DNA from: VRUE01 sp963699215
Lineage (GTDB): Bacteria; Actinomycetota; Thermoleophilia; Solirubrobacterales; 70-9
DNA: 64,000 nucleotides
Reading direction: 5' to 3'
Assembly: GCA_963699215.1 (NCBI GenBank)
Contig: OY969422.1
Coordinates: 372,001 to 436,000, forward strand
This document shows, one piece after another, positions 1 through 11,664 of this stretch. The notes under the pieces are model-generated. The model did no database searches. It saw only the letters and a program-made list of their open reading frames with translations, and had not been told where the DNA came from. Every line of letters starts with the position of its first letter. Position 1 is the stretch's first letter. The position numbers were made by a program, and so were the translations under genes.

Positions 1-1
1 G

Positions 2-772
2 TTCGATGTCCTCCGGCATGAGATTGGCTCCTTCTCCGACCAAGACCCGCAGCCCCACTTCTCGCGGGGCTATTTCGATACGGATACCTGGGAATGGATC
101 GAGCGGTTCCAGATCCGCGAACCGCCGCCCCTGCGGTGGGGCGTCATGCTCGGTGAGTGCGTCCACAATCTCCGTTCCGCCCTGGACCACCTGGTTTGTC
201 AGTTGACCTTGCTCAACGGCGGCACGATTGAGGATTGCGCCCAAACCCAGTACCCCATCGCCTCCAAGGGCGAGGCCCAGTTCGAGGCGATGGCCAACCG
301 CCGAATCCCCGGCCTCTCGAAAAGACACAGGGCAATGGTGAAGATGACGCAGCCCTACAAGGCTGGAGGTCGGGCGGCCTTCCATCCTCTCGGCGTCCTG
401 GCTGAGCTGTCCAACGCAGACAAACACCGCCTCATCAACCCGGCCTACAGCATTCTGAAAAGCGACACCGATTCCGTCCTCGATCGTCTCGTCGGGAGCT
501 ATGAGGAAGACGGCCCCTCTCCGGTCCATTCGTGGTGGATGCTCCAGAGGGGGAGCCGCCTGGAGCACGATGCAGCTTGGTTCCGCATCAGGTTTGACCG
601 AGCCGTTCTCACTGAACGGGTGGATGTGCAGATGGGCGGCAACCTGCGACTCGGCATAGCGTTTGGCGAGATCGGCATGGACGCCGACAGCTATCGGCAC
701 ATAGGCGAATACGTCCGCAAGATCATTGAGGCATTCATGCGGAGCTTCCCCGAGACCAAATACGTCGATTGA
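2..772 (+). CDS. Hypothetical protein, 5' end cut by window edge
   Basis: The reading frame is open from base 2 and runs to a TGA, giving about 256 visible residues. The first in-frame ATG (base 146) lies inside protein-like sequence, so the true start is probably outside the window. No domain is recognised with certainty. The sequence has a tryptophan- and phenylalanine-rich first part (TWEWIERFQI), then a helix with conserved-looking ECVHNLRSALDHL, a pattern I have seen in soluble actinobacterial hypothetical proteins. There is no signal peptide or membrane segment in the visible part. The downstream gene lies on the other strand, so nothing about function follows from context. Confidence 0.7.
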   Translation, partial: FDVLRHEIGSFSDQDPQPHFSRGYFDTDTWEWIERFQIREPPPLRWGVMLGECVHNLRSALDHLVCQLTLLNGGTIEDCAQTQYPIASKGEAQFEAMANRRIPGLSKRHRAMVKMTQPYKAGGRAAFHPLGVLAELSNADKHRLINPAYSILKSDTDSVLDRLVGSYEEDGPSPVHSWWMLQRGSRLEHDAAWFRIRFDRAVLTERVDVQMGGNLRLGIAFGEIGMDADSYRHIGEYVRKIIEAFMRSFPETKYVD

Positions 773-911
773 CGCTTCTTTAAAGGGCTTGGGGACAGCG
801 AGCAAGGCGCTATCGCCTCGTCGGAGCTTCTACAGAGATGGGATAGACGTGAGTACGGTCACTCGGGCCGCGTTAACCGTCTTATGACGAGGCAAGCGCC
901 CCGCCCTCGGG

Positions 912-1520
912 CTACTCGCTGGCGAGCAGGAACCGGGCCGAGGCGGCTCCGGCGGCGAGGGCGGCGCCGATGTCGCGATCGGGGTCCGAGAGCATCTGCA
1001 GGGCGAAGCCGTCGCCGACCGCGAACAGGTAGGCGACGATCGCCTCGGCGTCGTAGCGCAGGCTGAGCACACCCTCGCGCTCCTTCGCCGCGAGGATCTC
1101 GGCGACATGGGTGCGAGTGCGGTCGAACAGCTGACCGACCTCGTGGTTGATGTCGGGGTTGCGGCGGCCGGCGCTGAAGAGCTCGTAGAGGAGCAGGAAG
1201 AAGGCGGGTTCGTTCTCGACCAGGTCGGTGAGGCTGGCGACCAGCACGTCGACCACGTCGTCGGCAGTCTGCGCGTTGCCCAGCGGCTCGTCGAGACGGG
1301 CGACGCGGATCTCGGCATCGCGGCGAACCACCTCGACCAGCAGCCGCTCCTTGGTGCCGAAGTAGTAGTGGAGCAGGCCGCGGCTGACACCGGCCTCGCG
1401 CGCGACGTGCTCGAAGGTGGAGCCAGCAGCGCCCCGCCTGGCGACGCTGTCGCGCATCGCGTTGACGATGCGCTGGGCCTTTTCTCCGCTCAGCTCGCGT
1501 TCTTTGGTGGCTGCCTCCAT
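912..1520 (-). CDS. TetR/AcrR family transcriptional regulator
   Basis: This 202-residue protein has the N-terminal TetR DNA-binding domain: the helix-turn-helix reads roughly residues 33-55 (STFEHVAREAGVSRGLLHYY followed by FGTKERL). The C-terminal ligand domain is all-helical and of normal length for the family. TetR proteins usually repress a neighbouring gene until a small molecule binds. No transporter or enzyme lies divergently next to it, so the target is unknown; it may regulate only itself or a distant gene. The start is the ATG in front of EAATKERELSG, which keeps a short N-terminal arm. The gene upstream on the same strand ends about 120 bases away. Confidence 0.9.
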   Translation of the reverse strand: MEAATKERELSGEKAQRIVNAMRDSVARRGAAGSTFEHVAREAGVSRGLLHYYFGTKERLLVEVVRRDAEIRVARLDEPLGNAQTADDVVDVLVASLTDLVENEPAFFLLLYELFSAGRRNPDINHEVGQLFDRTRTHVAEILAAKEREGVLSLRYDAEAIVAYLFAVGDGFALQMLSDPDRDIGAALAAGAASARFLLASE

Positions 1521-1542
1521 TTGGAGTCAGTCTAGTGCCCGG

Positions 1543-1642
1543 CTGACAAGACCAGGCGCCGGCAGGCAAGGATGCAGGAAGCGTGGCGTGCTCTGCACGC
1601 GAGCGACCGAAGACACAGCATGACGGCGCCTGGTCTTGTCAG
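1543..1642. repeat. 19-base inverted repeat with 62-base loop
   Basis: The arms at 1543-1561 and 1624-1642 are perfect reverse complements (CTGACAAGACCAGGCGCCG on the left arm). The right arm overlaps the stop codon of the upstream membrane-protein gene, and the left arm lies just ahead of the tetR start. It could be a terminator for the upstream gene, a regulatory structure for tetR, or a dispersed intergenic repeat. A related phrase (caggcaaggaYgcag) occurs here near 1563 and again near 24473, which mildly supports a repeat family. Confidence 0.7.
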
Positions 1643-2067
1643 GCCCCGTTGATGCTGGTCGTGCTGGTGTACTCGAACTCCTCCTCGGCGCCGAAGAGGG
1701 CGTCCAGCACGGACTTGCGCGCGTCCTCGCTCAACACGAGCGCGATCCCCGCGGCGACCAGCCCGAAGAGGACGAGGCGGCCCAGGCGGCTCTTCTTGCG
1801 CTTCCGCGGCGCTTTCAGCTGCTCGGACGCTTCGCGCAGGCTTTCGGCGGCGGAGCGCAGATCCTTCTGCACCTTCTTGTCGCTGGTCACCGCCTTGACG
1901 GCGCCCTTGCCGTTGCCGGTCGCACGACCGTAGGCCCCACGCGCCGCTTCGAAGGCGTCGCGGAGGCTGTCGCGCAGCTCTTCGTCCTCGATCAGGCGCT
2001 GCACGTACGGGTTTTCACGGGCAGTCGAATAGAGGTCCGCGGCCTGGTTGGCCTTCGTCTTGGTCAT
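1639..2067 (-). CDS. Small membrane-anchored protein, function unknown
   Basis: The 142-residue product has a highly charged helical N-terminal two thirds (residues 1-85, many Glu/Arg/Lys, no Cys), a basic KRKK patch and one hydrophobic segment (about residues 98-116, LVLFGLVAAGIALVLS). The tail after it is acidic and Thr/Ser rich. This suggests a cytoplasmic coiled or amphipathic region tethered to the membrane. It follows the hsp20-lon-glycosyltransferase group by about 64 bases on the same strand, so it may be read from the same transcript. I do not recognise a named family. The start ATG follows an AGGAG-like stretch (agcgaggagatggc on the minus strand). Confidence 0.8.
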   Translation of the reverse strand: MTKTKANQAADLYSTARENPYVQRLIEDEELRDSLRDAFEAARGAYGRATGNGKGAVKAVTSDKKVQKDLRSAAESLREASEQLKAPRKRKKSRLGRLVLFGLVAAGIALVLSEDARKSVLDALFGAEEEFEYTSTTSINGA

Positions 2068-2130
2068 GCCATCTCCTCGCTGGGTTCTGCTGGGGGGATG
2101 CTCAGGATAACCCCAATCGGGTTCCCGTTC

Positions 2131-3607
2131 TCAGCCAGGTCCAATCCCGTCCAGGAGGACCCCGTTCGAGCGGAAGTTCAACTGCGCTTGGCGCACCTTG
2201 CGCAGGCGCAAGTGGGCGAGATCGGGACCGGGCAGCTCGTAGCGCCTCAGGTGGAGGCGGCCGACCCGTTCGTAGGCGGTCTGGCGGAACCCGGGGCCGA
2301 GCATGCGCTGCGGAACCGGGGGCGCCGGCCCGTCGGAGACGAAGTCGACCTCGTGCACGTTCCAGAAGTAGCCGTCGGAAGGTTGGACCTGAAAGGAGCC
2401 GGTCGAGAGGTAGTAGCGCAACGAGGCCTCTCCCAGGGTCCAGGTGACCATCGCCCGCGGGGCGCTGGGCTCGCCGAGCCGAGCCGCGACGGCGTCCCAG
2501 TCGGGCCGCTGCAAGACCGGCGAGAGACTCGCCCAGACGCAGAAGCCGAGCGAGTAGGCGATCAGGACCGAGGCGATGACGACGCCGCTGCGCCGCGCTG
2601 CGCGCAGGGTCGTGCCGATCGCGACCGCGACCAGCAGCGGTACCAGCGCCGGCAGCAGGTTGCGGGCGATCACGTAGTCCTTGCCGGGGGCGATCAGCGC
2701 CAGCGCCAGCGGCACGACCACGGTGGCGGCCGCGATCGCCAGCATCCGGCCTCCCGCCCGTCGCTCGAGCCGCTCGCTCCGGACCGCGAGCAATGCCAGC
2801 GCGGCAAGGCAGGCGAGCAGCGGCACCAGCGCCGGCAGCACGGTCTCGGGCCGGGCGATGATGTCGCCGGTCTCGCCGACGACGAAGGAGACGCCGACCT
2901 CCCAGAGGCGATGGCCGAGGCTGCGGCCGCCGATCCACTCGGCGTGGCCGAGGGACATCTGGTGGATCGCCAGCGGCGCCAGAGCCAAGCCCGCGAGGGC
3001 GACGATCCACAGCCCCGCCAGGGCCCGACGGCCTCGGCGCCAGAGCAGCCAGGCCGCCTCGAACGCGATCGGGAAGATCGCGAAGTAGTGGGTGGCGAGG
3101 GCGAGGGCGGAGGCGATCCCCCAGCCGGTGAAGTCGCGCCGCTGGCCGCGGTCGAGCGCCCGCACGAAGTAGAGCACGGCAATCGCCGTCAGCAGGGCGA
3201 GCAGCGCGTAGCCGCGCGCCTCCTGCGAGTACCAGAGCAGCATCGGGTTGACCGCGACCAGGGCCGCCGCGACGAGTCCAGCCCGGCGGCCGCGCAGCTC
3301 CGCGCCGAGCAGGTAGGCGACCGGGACGGTCGCCACTCCAGCCAGCGCGGAGAGCGAGCGCAGGCCGAACTCGCCGGTGCCGGTCAGCTGCGTCCAGACC
3401 CAGGCCAGCGCGTAGTAGAGCGGCGGCGCCGACTCGCTGAAGCCGACCGCTTCCATCGCGTGCCAGAAGTCGGCACGCAGGACGCGGCTGGCGGTGACGA
3501 TCTCGTCGTGGTGGTAGGCCTGCACGCCGAGCGTGGCGAAGCGCAGCACGGCGGCGAGCGACGGTGAGGCCGGCGACGATCCAGAAGACCCGCGAGCGGG
3601 CTCGCAC
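2131..3607 (-). CDS. GT39/ArnT-like membrane glycosyltransferase (frame-disrupted)
   Basis: The protein looks like a polyprenol-phosphate-sugar-dependent glycosyltransferase of the GT-C fold, acting on the outer face of the membrane. An N-terminal juxtamembrane helix and first membrane segment (RARSRVFWIVAGLT) are followed by a loop with the acidic pair in YHHDEIV, typical of the catalytic loop in this fold, then about ten more hydrophobic segments and a short soluble tail. The frame breaks once: the start region is in one frame and everything from LAAVLRFATLG on is in another, needing removal of one base near 3557-3561. GTG at 3607 is the marked start. An ATG at 3672, two bases after the lon stop, would also fit if one G is missing near it. 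Corrected length is about 491-513 residues. Confidence 0.75.
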
Positions 3608-3674
3608 TGCCTCGCGGATCGCCTCGAAGAGCGTCGACAGATTGCCCCTGCCCAGGGCTTCGCTGCCTCCATGG

Positions 3675-6063
<2,389 letters not shown>

Positions 6064-6064
<1 letters not shown>

Positions 6065-6489
6065 CACTCGCGCCCTATCGGCACCCGGCGCGTGCTCTCC
6101 GCCGGGTCGCGCAGCGGCAGGTCGATCCGCAGCACGCCGTCGTCGTAGGTGGCCGAGGCGCGGTCGGCGTCGACGTCGACCTGCAGCTCGACGACGCGGC
6201 GGAAGGGGCCGGAGGGAATCTCGACCTGCTGGTAGACGCGCCCCTCGGTCTCCTGCACCGGCCGTTCGCCGACGATCGCCAGCTGCCGCCCGGAGACCTC
6301 GATCCCGACTTGGTCGAGATCGACGCCGGCCAGGTCGACCTTGACGACCGCTCGCTGCGGGTCGCCGCAGTAGTAGACGTCGACGTTGGGAGAGAACCCG
6401 GTGCTCCGACGGCTCACATACGTAGTCCGCCCCCAAGCCCCACCAAGCATCTGGTCCATCTCCCTGCGCATCCGGGCAAAGTTCGGCAA
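6064..6489 (-). CDS. Hsp20/alpha-crystallin small heat-shock protein
   Basis: Small heat-shock proteins hold unfolding proteins in a refoldable state without ATP. The 141-residue product has the alpha-crystallin domain (about residues 35-130): VDVYYCGDPQRAVVKVDLAG, then the VSGRQLAIVGER strand and the closing GVLRIDLPL, which matches the family GxLxIxLP signature. The C-terminal tail carries the family IxI/V-like motif as VPI. The start is uncertain: TTG at 6489 begins PNFARM, and an ATG at 6471 begins RREMDQM. It is coupled to lon by a one-base overlap, so chaperone and protease are likely made together after stress. No HrcA or HspR operator was recognised upstream. Confidence 0.9.
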
Positions 6490-6725
6490 ATAGATCTCGC
6501 TCAGGCATAGGGCAAAACATAGCCAGCGCTGTCAGTGCACGGCCCGCGATGCGCGGGCGGGGTCGCCTCGCCGGTGCCTCGCGAAGCGGGGAGATGGAGG
6601 GCGTGGGGTCGCCTCGCCGAATGCCCACCACCGCCTTCGGCGGTGGAATCTAGGGCCGCTTCGCGGCCGGAATCACCCTGCCGGGGCCGCTTCGCGAGGC
6701 ATCGTCGAGGCGACCCCACGCCCTC
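6490..6725. repeat. Repeat-rich intergenic region with interleaved inverted repeats
   Basis: No gene is seen here. Two inverted-repeat pairs interleave: 6574-6588 (tgcctcgcgaagcgg) with 6687-6701, and 6596-6616 (agggcgtggggtcgcctcg and flanks) with 6706-6726. Between them lie compact hairpins, one with arms CCACCGCC/GGCGGTGG around ttc (6628-6646) and one on GGCCGCttCGCGGCC (about 6655-6669). The order is A-B-A'-B', so the two long pairs cannot nest. This is the most repeat-dense intergenic stretch in the window. Confidence 0.7.
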
Positions 6726-6914
6726 CTATGCGGGGCTGGATTGAGTCGCCCAGCGGGGCGGCCGCATGAGCAGGACCGGCTGGCGAGGAGGAACAAGGCC
6801 CTCGGGGCGATTCGGCCGGAAGGTCGCGCAGGGCTCGTCGAGCTGAAGCGCGCAGAGCTGGTTCTTGCGGAAGTAGCAGTCGTCGCAGGTCGGGGGCTTG
6901 GGCTTGCGCGGCAT
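6726..6914 (-). CDS. Cys-rich mini-protein, probable metal binder
   Basis: A 62-residue protein begins PRKPKPPTCDDCYFRKNQLC and has four cysteines in a CxxC-x8-C-x7-C-like arrangement within the first half, followed by a proline-rich tail. This spacing is typical of a small zinc or iron-sulfur site. The codon pattern is coding-like, and the Cys cluster makes chance unlikely. An earlier TTG start at 6932 would add six residues; ATG at 6914 is preferred. The right part of the gene runs into the repeat-rich region, so the C-terminus may be rebuilt from repeat sequence. Function unknown. Confidence 0.6.
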   Translation of the reverse strand: MPRKPKPPTCDDCYFRKNQLCALQLDEPCATFRPNRPEGLVPPRQPVLLMRPPRWATQSSPA

Positions 6915-7051
6915 CGGCGGCCATCTTGGCAAGGCTGTTGCACTTCTGTGACGCCTGATTCCGCAAAGCGCAACGTTCTTGACACAGGCTCTTCACATCT
7001 TCCCCGCGTCTTGCGGGAGTCGGCGCGACCCGTCGCTACCATTGGGCACCG

Positions 7052-7681
7052 ATGGAGGCTCACAACCGCACCGACAAGCTCGCGGCCTCGCCGCGGCTGT
7101 TCGAGAGCGACTTCCTCAACTTCTTCTCGCGGGTCCACCCGGCGATCCCGGCGGTCGTCTTCGTGCCGGTGATCGTCGCGATGGAGTGGCTGGCCGCAGA
7201 CCGAGGGCAAGCGGCCTGGCAGCTCGTCCTGCTCAGCCTCGGCGGGATCGGCATCTGGACCCTGACCGAGTACTGGCTGCACCGACTCGTCTTCCACTGG
7301 GAGCCCGACAACGCCTTCGGCCGCCGCATGCACTTCATCATCCACGGCATCCACCACGACCATCCCAACGACAAGATGCGCCTGGTGATGCCGCCGGCGG
7401 TCTCGATCCCGCTCGCCGCGCTCTTCTTCTTCGCCTTCGTGCTGATCTTCGGCACGCCGGCGGCCTACCCGCTCTTCGGCGGCTTCATCGCCGGCTACCT
7501 CTTCTACGACTACACGCACTACTACGTCCACCACTTCGTCCCCAAGTCCGACCTCGGCAAGCAACTGCGCGAGCAGCACATGCGCCACCACTTCCAGGAC
7601 CATCGCTTCGGCTACGGCGTCTCCTCGCCGATCTGGGACGTCGTCTTCCGCACGCTGCCGAAGAAGCGCCGCCGGCCGTAG
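7052..7681 (+). CDS. Fatty-acid/sterol hydroxylase superfamily membrane enzyme
   Basis: The 209-residue membrane protein carries the histidine clusters that bind the di-iron centre of the fatty acid hydroxylase superfamily: HRLVFH near residue 77, HGIHHDH near 100, HYYVHH near 158 and HMRHH near 178. Four hydrophobic segments surround them. Members hydroxylate or desaturate lipid chains, sterols or carotenoids; closest in look are the 2-hydroxylases of sphingolipid/fatty acid type, but the substrate cannot be read from sequence. A TACCAT hexamer ends nine to ten bases before the ATG, suggesting a leaderless transcript. It lies near a desaturase and a PucR regulator, so lipid modification is a reasonable local theme. 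Confidence 0.85.
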   Translation: MEAHNRTDKLAASPRLFESDFLNFFSRVHPAIPAVVFVPVIVAMEWLAADRGQAAWQLVLLSLGGIGIWTLTEYWLHRLVFHWEPDNAFGRRMHFIIHGIHHDHPNDKMRLVMPPAVSIPLAALFFFAFVLIFGTPAAYPLFGGFIAGYLFYDYTHYYVHHFVPKSDLGKQLREQHMRHHFQDHRFGYGVSSPIWDVVFRTLPKKRRRP

Positions 7682-7718
7682 AGATCCAACAGGCCGAAGG
7701 CCAGCGCCGCGACCCAAA

Positions 7719-7783
7719 ACCAGGCGCCTCCGGTGCGCCTTTTGTACCTATGGGGTGCAAAAAGCGCACCGGAACCTCGTGGT
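7719..7783. terminator. Imperfect palindrome between convergent genes
   Basis: The core arms 7730-7744 (CCGGTGCGCCTTTTG) and 7758-7772 (CAAAAAGCGCACCGG) pair with a single mismatch, and weaker pairing extends outwards. It lies between the 3' ends of the hydroxylase and pucR genes, where a two-way transcription terminator is expected; the T-run and A-run inside the stem serve both directions. Confidence 0.6.
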
Positions 7784-7829
7784 TGGCCGGCAAACATCTG
7801 CGCGGCGCAGCCCCGCTCGACCTCAGTCG

Positions 7830-9056
7830 CTAGGCGCGCAGCGCGTGCGACGTCAATTCTCGCGAGGAGATCGTCGTCTCGGTCTGACGGTGACGGAGCG
7901 CGATCTCCAACTCGAAGCGGGCGTCGGGATCGTCGAGTTGATCGCCGAGGATCTCGCGTAAGCGGACAATGCGGTAGCGGACCGTCTGGGGATGAAGGTG
8001 CAGGGCCTCAGCCATCGCCACCGAGTTGCCGCCGTGCCTGACGTAGGCGAGCGCGGTCTCGCTCATCCGCTCGCGCGCCTTCTCGGTTAGCGCCTCGAAC
8101 GGGACCAGGCGGCAAGTCGCTACTCGAGTGGCTAACCCACTGCCCTCGAAGAGCAGCAGCTCTGCAAGGCAATCGTCGACCGGAAGCAAGCCCGCGGCCG
8201 GGATGGCACCCGCCTCCGCAGCGCGCAACGCCGTCCTGGCAAGCGACCAGGAAGCGGGTAGATCCGAGAGCGCACCCGCGGGCCCCAGCGCCAGGGGAAG
8301 CTCACCCGCGGCGCGCTCCAGCTGAGCGGCGCGGCCGGGGCCCTCTGGGTCGGAGAAGAGGATGCAGCCGCTGCCCTCCAGCACCGTCGCCAGCGAGTCC
8401 GTCGGCAACCGGCGCCCGATGGCCCCCACCTCCTCCTGGGGGCAGGCCAGCGCCGCAACCCGCTTGGGCAAGGCCCAGCCGGCCAGCTGGGCGGCGGCGC
8501 GCACGTCGGCTGACTCGGCCGGCGGCTCCCGCACGAGCAGCGCCGCCAGATCGCGGGCGCGGCGGCGGCGCTCGTCCTCGAGCTCCGCCTGGGCTTCCGC
8601 GTAGCCCTCGACCGAGTCGGCCGAGAGCTCGTCGATGTAGGCGAAGATCGCCTCGGCGAGCAGGCCGAGCACCTCGGCGTCGAGGTTCGCCCTGCGTCCT
8701 GCGGCCGAGATCCTCCGCCACGCCACTCGGGCGCCGACCCGGTAGGCGGCCTGCAGCGAGTCGAGCGTGCGTCCCTGCCGCAGCTCGCCGCGGCCGAGCT
8801 CGACATAGACGTCGCGCCCGACCCCGCGGCCGGCCTCTGGGTCGCGGATCAGCGCGACGAACTGGAGCAGGGCCTCGCTCACCCCGCTGCGCATCCCGCG
8901 GCCGAAGCTGCCCTCGAGCGGCCGAGCGTAGCCGGGCACGTCACGGGCGATCGTGGCCAGGATGTCGGCGGTGATCGCGTCGAGCTCGGGCTCGATCAGG
9001 TCGGCGACGTCGCCCGGAAGGGCGCGCCACGCCTCCGTTTCAGCAGAAATTGTCAC
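7830..9056 (-). CDS. PucR-type helix-turn-helix regulator
   Basis: The 408-residue protein ends in the PucR C-terminal HTH (about residues 335-390: YVRHGGNSVAMAEALHLHPQ then TVRYRIVRLREILG), the signature of the HTH_30 family. The N-terminal half is helical and resembles the RsbR-like or sensory helical bundle often found in actinobacterial PucR proteins, with no membrane segment. Such regulators act as activators or repressors of catabolic or lipid genes. It is divergent from the desaturase with a 76-base AT-rich gap between the starts, which makes the desaturase the best target candidate. The start ATG precedes TISAETEAW. Confidence 0.88.
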   Translation of the reverse strand: MTISAETEAWRALPGDVADLIEPELDAITADILATIARDVPGYARPLEGSFGRGMRSGVSEALLQFVALIRDPEAGRGVGRDVYVELGRGELRQGRTLDSLQAAYRVGARVAWRRISAAGRRANLDAEVLGLLAEAIFAYIDELSADSVEGYAEAQAELEDERRRRARDLAALLVREPPAESADVRAAAQLAGWALPKRVAALACPQEEVGAIGRRLPTDSLATVLEGSGCILFSDPEGPGRAAQLERAAGELPLALGPAGALSDLPASWSLARTALRAAEAGAIPAAGLLPVDDCLAELLLFEGSGLATRVATCRLVPFEALTEKARERMSETALAYVRHGGNSVAMAEALHLHPQTVRYRIVRLREILGDQLDDPDARFELEIALRHRQTETTISSRELTSHALRA

Positions 9057-9132
9057 TCACTTAATAAGAAATTGCCTCAATGCTTTGCATCAAGCCTAAA
9101 ACATCTCATTGAACGCAGCATAGATTGGGCGA
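9057..9132. promoter_or_regulatory. Shared AT-rich divergent promoter region (pucR / desaturase)
   Basis: The gap between the two divergent starts is clearly richer in A and T than the surroundings. It contains ATGC-TTT-GCAT (9080-9090), a short palindrome in the middle that could be an operator for PucR. No firm -35/-10 pair was assigned. Confidence 0.45.
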
Positions 9133-10026
9133 ATGGAAGCCGAGATGGGCAGACCCGAGAAGATCGCCAACCTCGGCGCGGTCGTGCTCCCGTTCGTGGC
9201 GACGCTCGCCGCGGCGGCGCTTCTCTGGAACCGCCTGGTGAGCCCTACCGACCTCGCGATCGCTGCCGCGATGTACATGTCGACCGCGGTCGGAATCACC
9301 GTGGGCTTCCACCGCCTGCTTACTCACCGTTCCTTCCAGACCTCGAAACCTGTGGAGTACCTGTTTGCCGTACTCGGCTCGATGGCGGTGCAGGGACCGG
9401 TCATCTCATGGGTCGCGGACCACCGCAAGCACCATGCCCACACCGACAGCGAGGGCGACCCCCACAGTCCCCACGTCGGACACGACGGGGGTGTCCGTGG
9501 AGTTCTCGCCGGCCTCTGGCACGCTCACACCGGTTGGCTGCTGTCCACACAGGGGCGCGCCGACTGGAAGCGCTACGCGCCCGACCTCTATGAGGACAGG
9601 GGAATGCGTACGATCAGTCGCCAGTTCGTGCCGATCCTCCTCGCCGGCCTGGCGCTGCCTGCGCTTGCCGGCTACCTAGTGAGCGGTACCGTCGCCGGCG
9701 CCGCGACCGGCCTGCTGTGGGGCGGACTGGTGCGGATCTTCTTCGTCCATCACGTCACCTGGAGCGTCAACTCCGTCTGCCACTTCCTCGGCAGCAGGCG
9801 CTTCGACACCGACGATCGCTCCACCAACGTCTTCTGGCTGGCCCTGCCATCCCTGGGCGAGTCGTGGCACCACAATCACCACGCCTTTCCCCGCTCCGCA
9901 GTTCACGGGCTGAAGCGCTGGGAGGTGGATCCCTCCGCCCTGATCATCACTGCCATGGAGAAGCTCGGCCTCGCCCGCAACGTGGTGCGCATCTCACCCG
10001 AGAGACAGGCTCAGCGGGCTGCCTAG
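9133..10026 (+). CDS. Acyl-CoA/acyl-lipid Delta9-type fatty acid desaturase
   Basis: This membrane di-iron enzyme inserts a double bond into a fatty acyl chain. The 297-residue protein shows the three diagnostic histidine boxes of the stearoyl-CoA desaturase family: HRLLTH (about residue 58), HRKHH (about 96) and the final HHNHH (about 246), plus the family phrase VNSVCHFLG and GESWHHNHHAFP. Hydrophobic pairs surround them. Electrons would come from a separate ferredoxin or reductase, as no cytochrome b5 domain is fused. Temperature- or growth-phase control of membrane fluidity is the usual role. The divergent PucR gene is a likely regulator. Confidence 0.93.
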   Translation: MEAEMGRPEKIANLGAVVLPFVATLAAAALLWNRLVSPTDLAIAAAMYMSTAVGITVGFHRLLTHRSFQTSKPVEYLFAVLGSMAVQGPVISWVADHRKHHAHTDSEGDPHSPHVGHDGGVRGVLAGLWHAHTGWLLSTQGRADWKRYAPDLYEDRGMRTISRQFVPILLAGLALPALAGYLVSGTVAGAATGLLWGGLVRIFFVHHVTWSVNSVCHFLGSRRFDTDDRSTNVFWLALPSLGESWHHNHHAFPRSAVHGLKRWEVDPSALIITAMEKLGLARNVVRISPERQAQRAA

Positions 10027-10073
10027 GGCACAAGGGACATTCGGAGAGGTGCCTAAATAGTCAGGTTGGGGTA

Positions 10074-10185
10074 GGCCAATATGGCCAATCCTCTGCTCAC
10101 AGTCACAGTGACTATGCAACACTGCGGTTCGTAGACCTGCCTATGTGATCCGGCAAGCGAAACGCAGCCGGACGAAAGGAACGAG
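10074..10185 (+). promoter_or_regulatory. Promoter/operator region of the AT-hook/winged-helix gene
   Basis: Two short palindromes stand out before the next gene: GGCCA-ATA-TGGCC (about 10074-10086) and the perfect AGTCAC-A-GTGACT (10101-10113). Either could be an operator. An AAAGGA ribosome-binding sequence lies about six bases before the ATG at 10186 and supports that start. Confidence 0.5.
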
Positions 10186-10563
10186 ATGCCAAGCACCACT
10201 CACGTACTCGATGAGGCCCGCGACCTGGTCACGAAGCGCCTCGCCGAGCTGGACGACGAGCGCAAGCGCCTCGAGCGCGCCCTCGCCGAGCTGGGCGGGA
10301 AAGCGGCCGCCCGCACGGGTCGCCGTCCAGGCCGCCCGCGCGGCTCGGGCGCGAAAGCCGCGGGCCCGAAAAAAAGGCGTCGCCGCAGCGGCACCCGTGC
10401 CGACCAGGCGGTCAGCCTGGTGGAGGGGAACCCCGGCATCAGCGCCTCGGACATCGCCAAGTCGATGAAGATCAAGCCCAATTACCTCTACCGGGTCCTC
10501 GGCGACCTCGAGAAGGAGAAGCGGGTCAGCAAGAAAGGGCGCCAGTACTTCCCCTCTAAATAG
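10186..10563 (+). CDS. Coiled-coil / AT-hook / winged-helix DNA-binding protein
   Basis: The 125-residue protein has three parts. Residues 1-40 form a charged helix (LAELDDERKRLERALAELGG) likely to be a coiled coil. Residues 44-72 are very basic with the AT-hook-like core GRRPGRPRG and a KKRRRR run. Residues 75-125 resemble a compact winged helix (ISASDIAKSMKIKPNYLYRV, then LEKEKRVSKKGRQYF). This build suggests a nucleoid-associated or silencing-type protein that binds DNA by more than one contact. It sits alone between the desaturase and mdh, with its own terminator, so it is probably monocistronic. The exact family is not recognised. Confidence 0.8.
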   Translation: MPSTTHVLDEARDLVTKRLAELDDERKRLERALAELGGKAAARTGRRPGRPRGSGAKAAGPKKRRRRSGTRADQAVSLVEGNPGISASDIAKSMKIKPNYLYRVLGDLEKEKRVSKKGRQYFPSK

Positions 10564-10587
10564 AACCAGTACCAGCGACTTTGCAAA

Positions 10588-10618
10588 CGGAGGCCGGCCC
10601 CCACGGGGCCGGCCTCCG
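10588..10618. terminator. Strong GC hairpin between convergent genes
   Basis: Arms of 14 bases (CGGAGGCCGGCCCC and its complement) pair perfectly around a three-base loop. It lies between the 3' ends of the winged-helix gene and mdh, so it probably stops transcription from both sides, although there is no long T-run. Confidence 0.8.
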
Positions 10619-10630
10619 ATGCGTTTACGA

Positions 10631-11617
<987 letters not shown>

Positions 11618-11664
11618 GTATTCGTCTCCTGAAGTCGTGGTTTGAAGTGCTCTAGCTCGGCCAT

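Noticed and set aside
1636..3567. Long plus-strand open frame of 643 codons
   Set aside because: Composition is Arg/Gly/Gln/Asp shadow sequence of the opposite-strand genes, a usual effect of high GC; no domain is visible.
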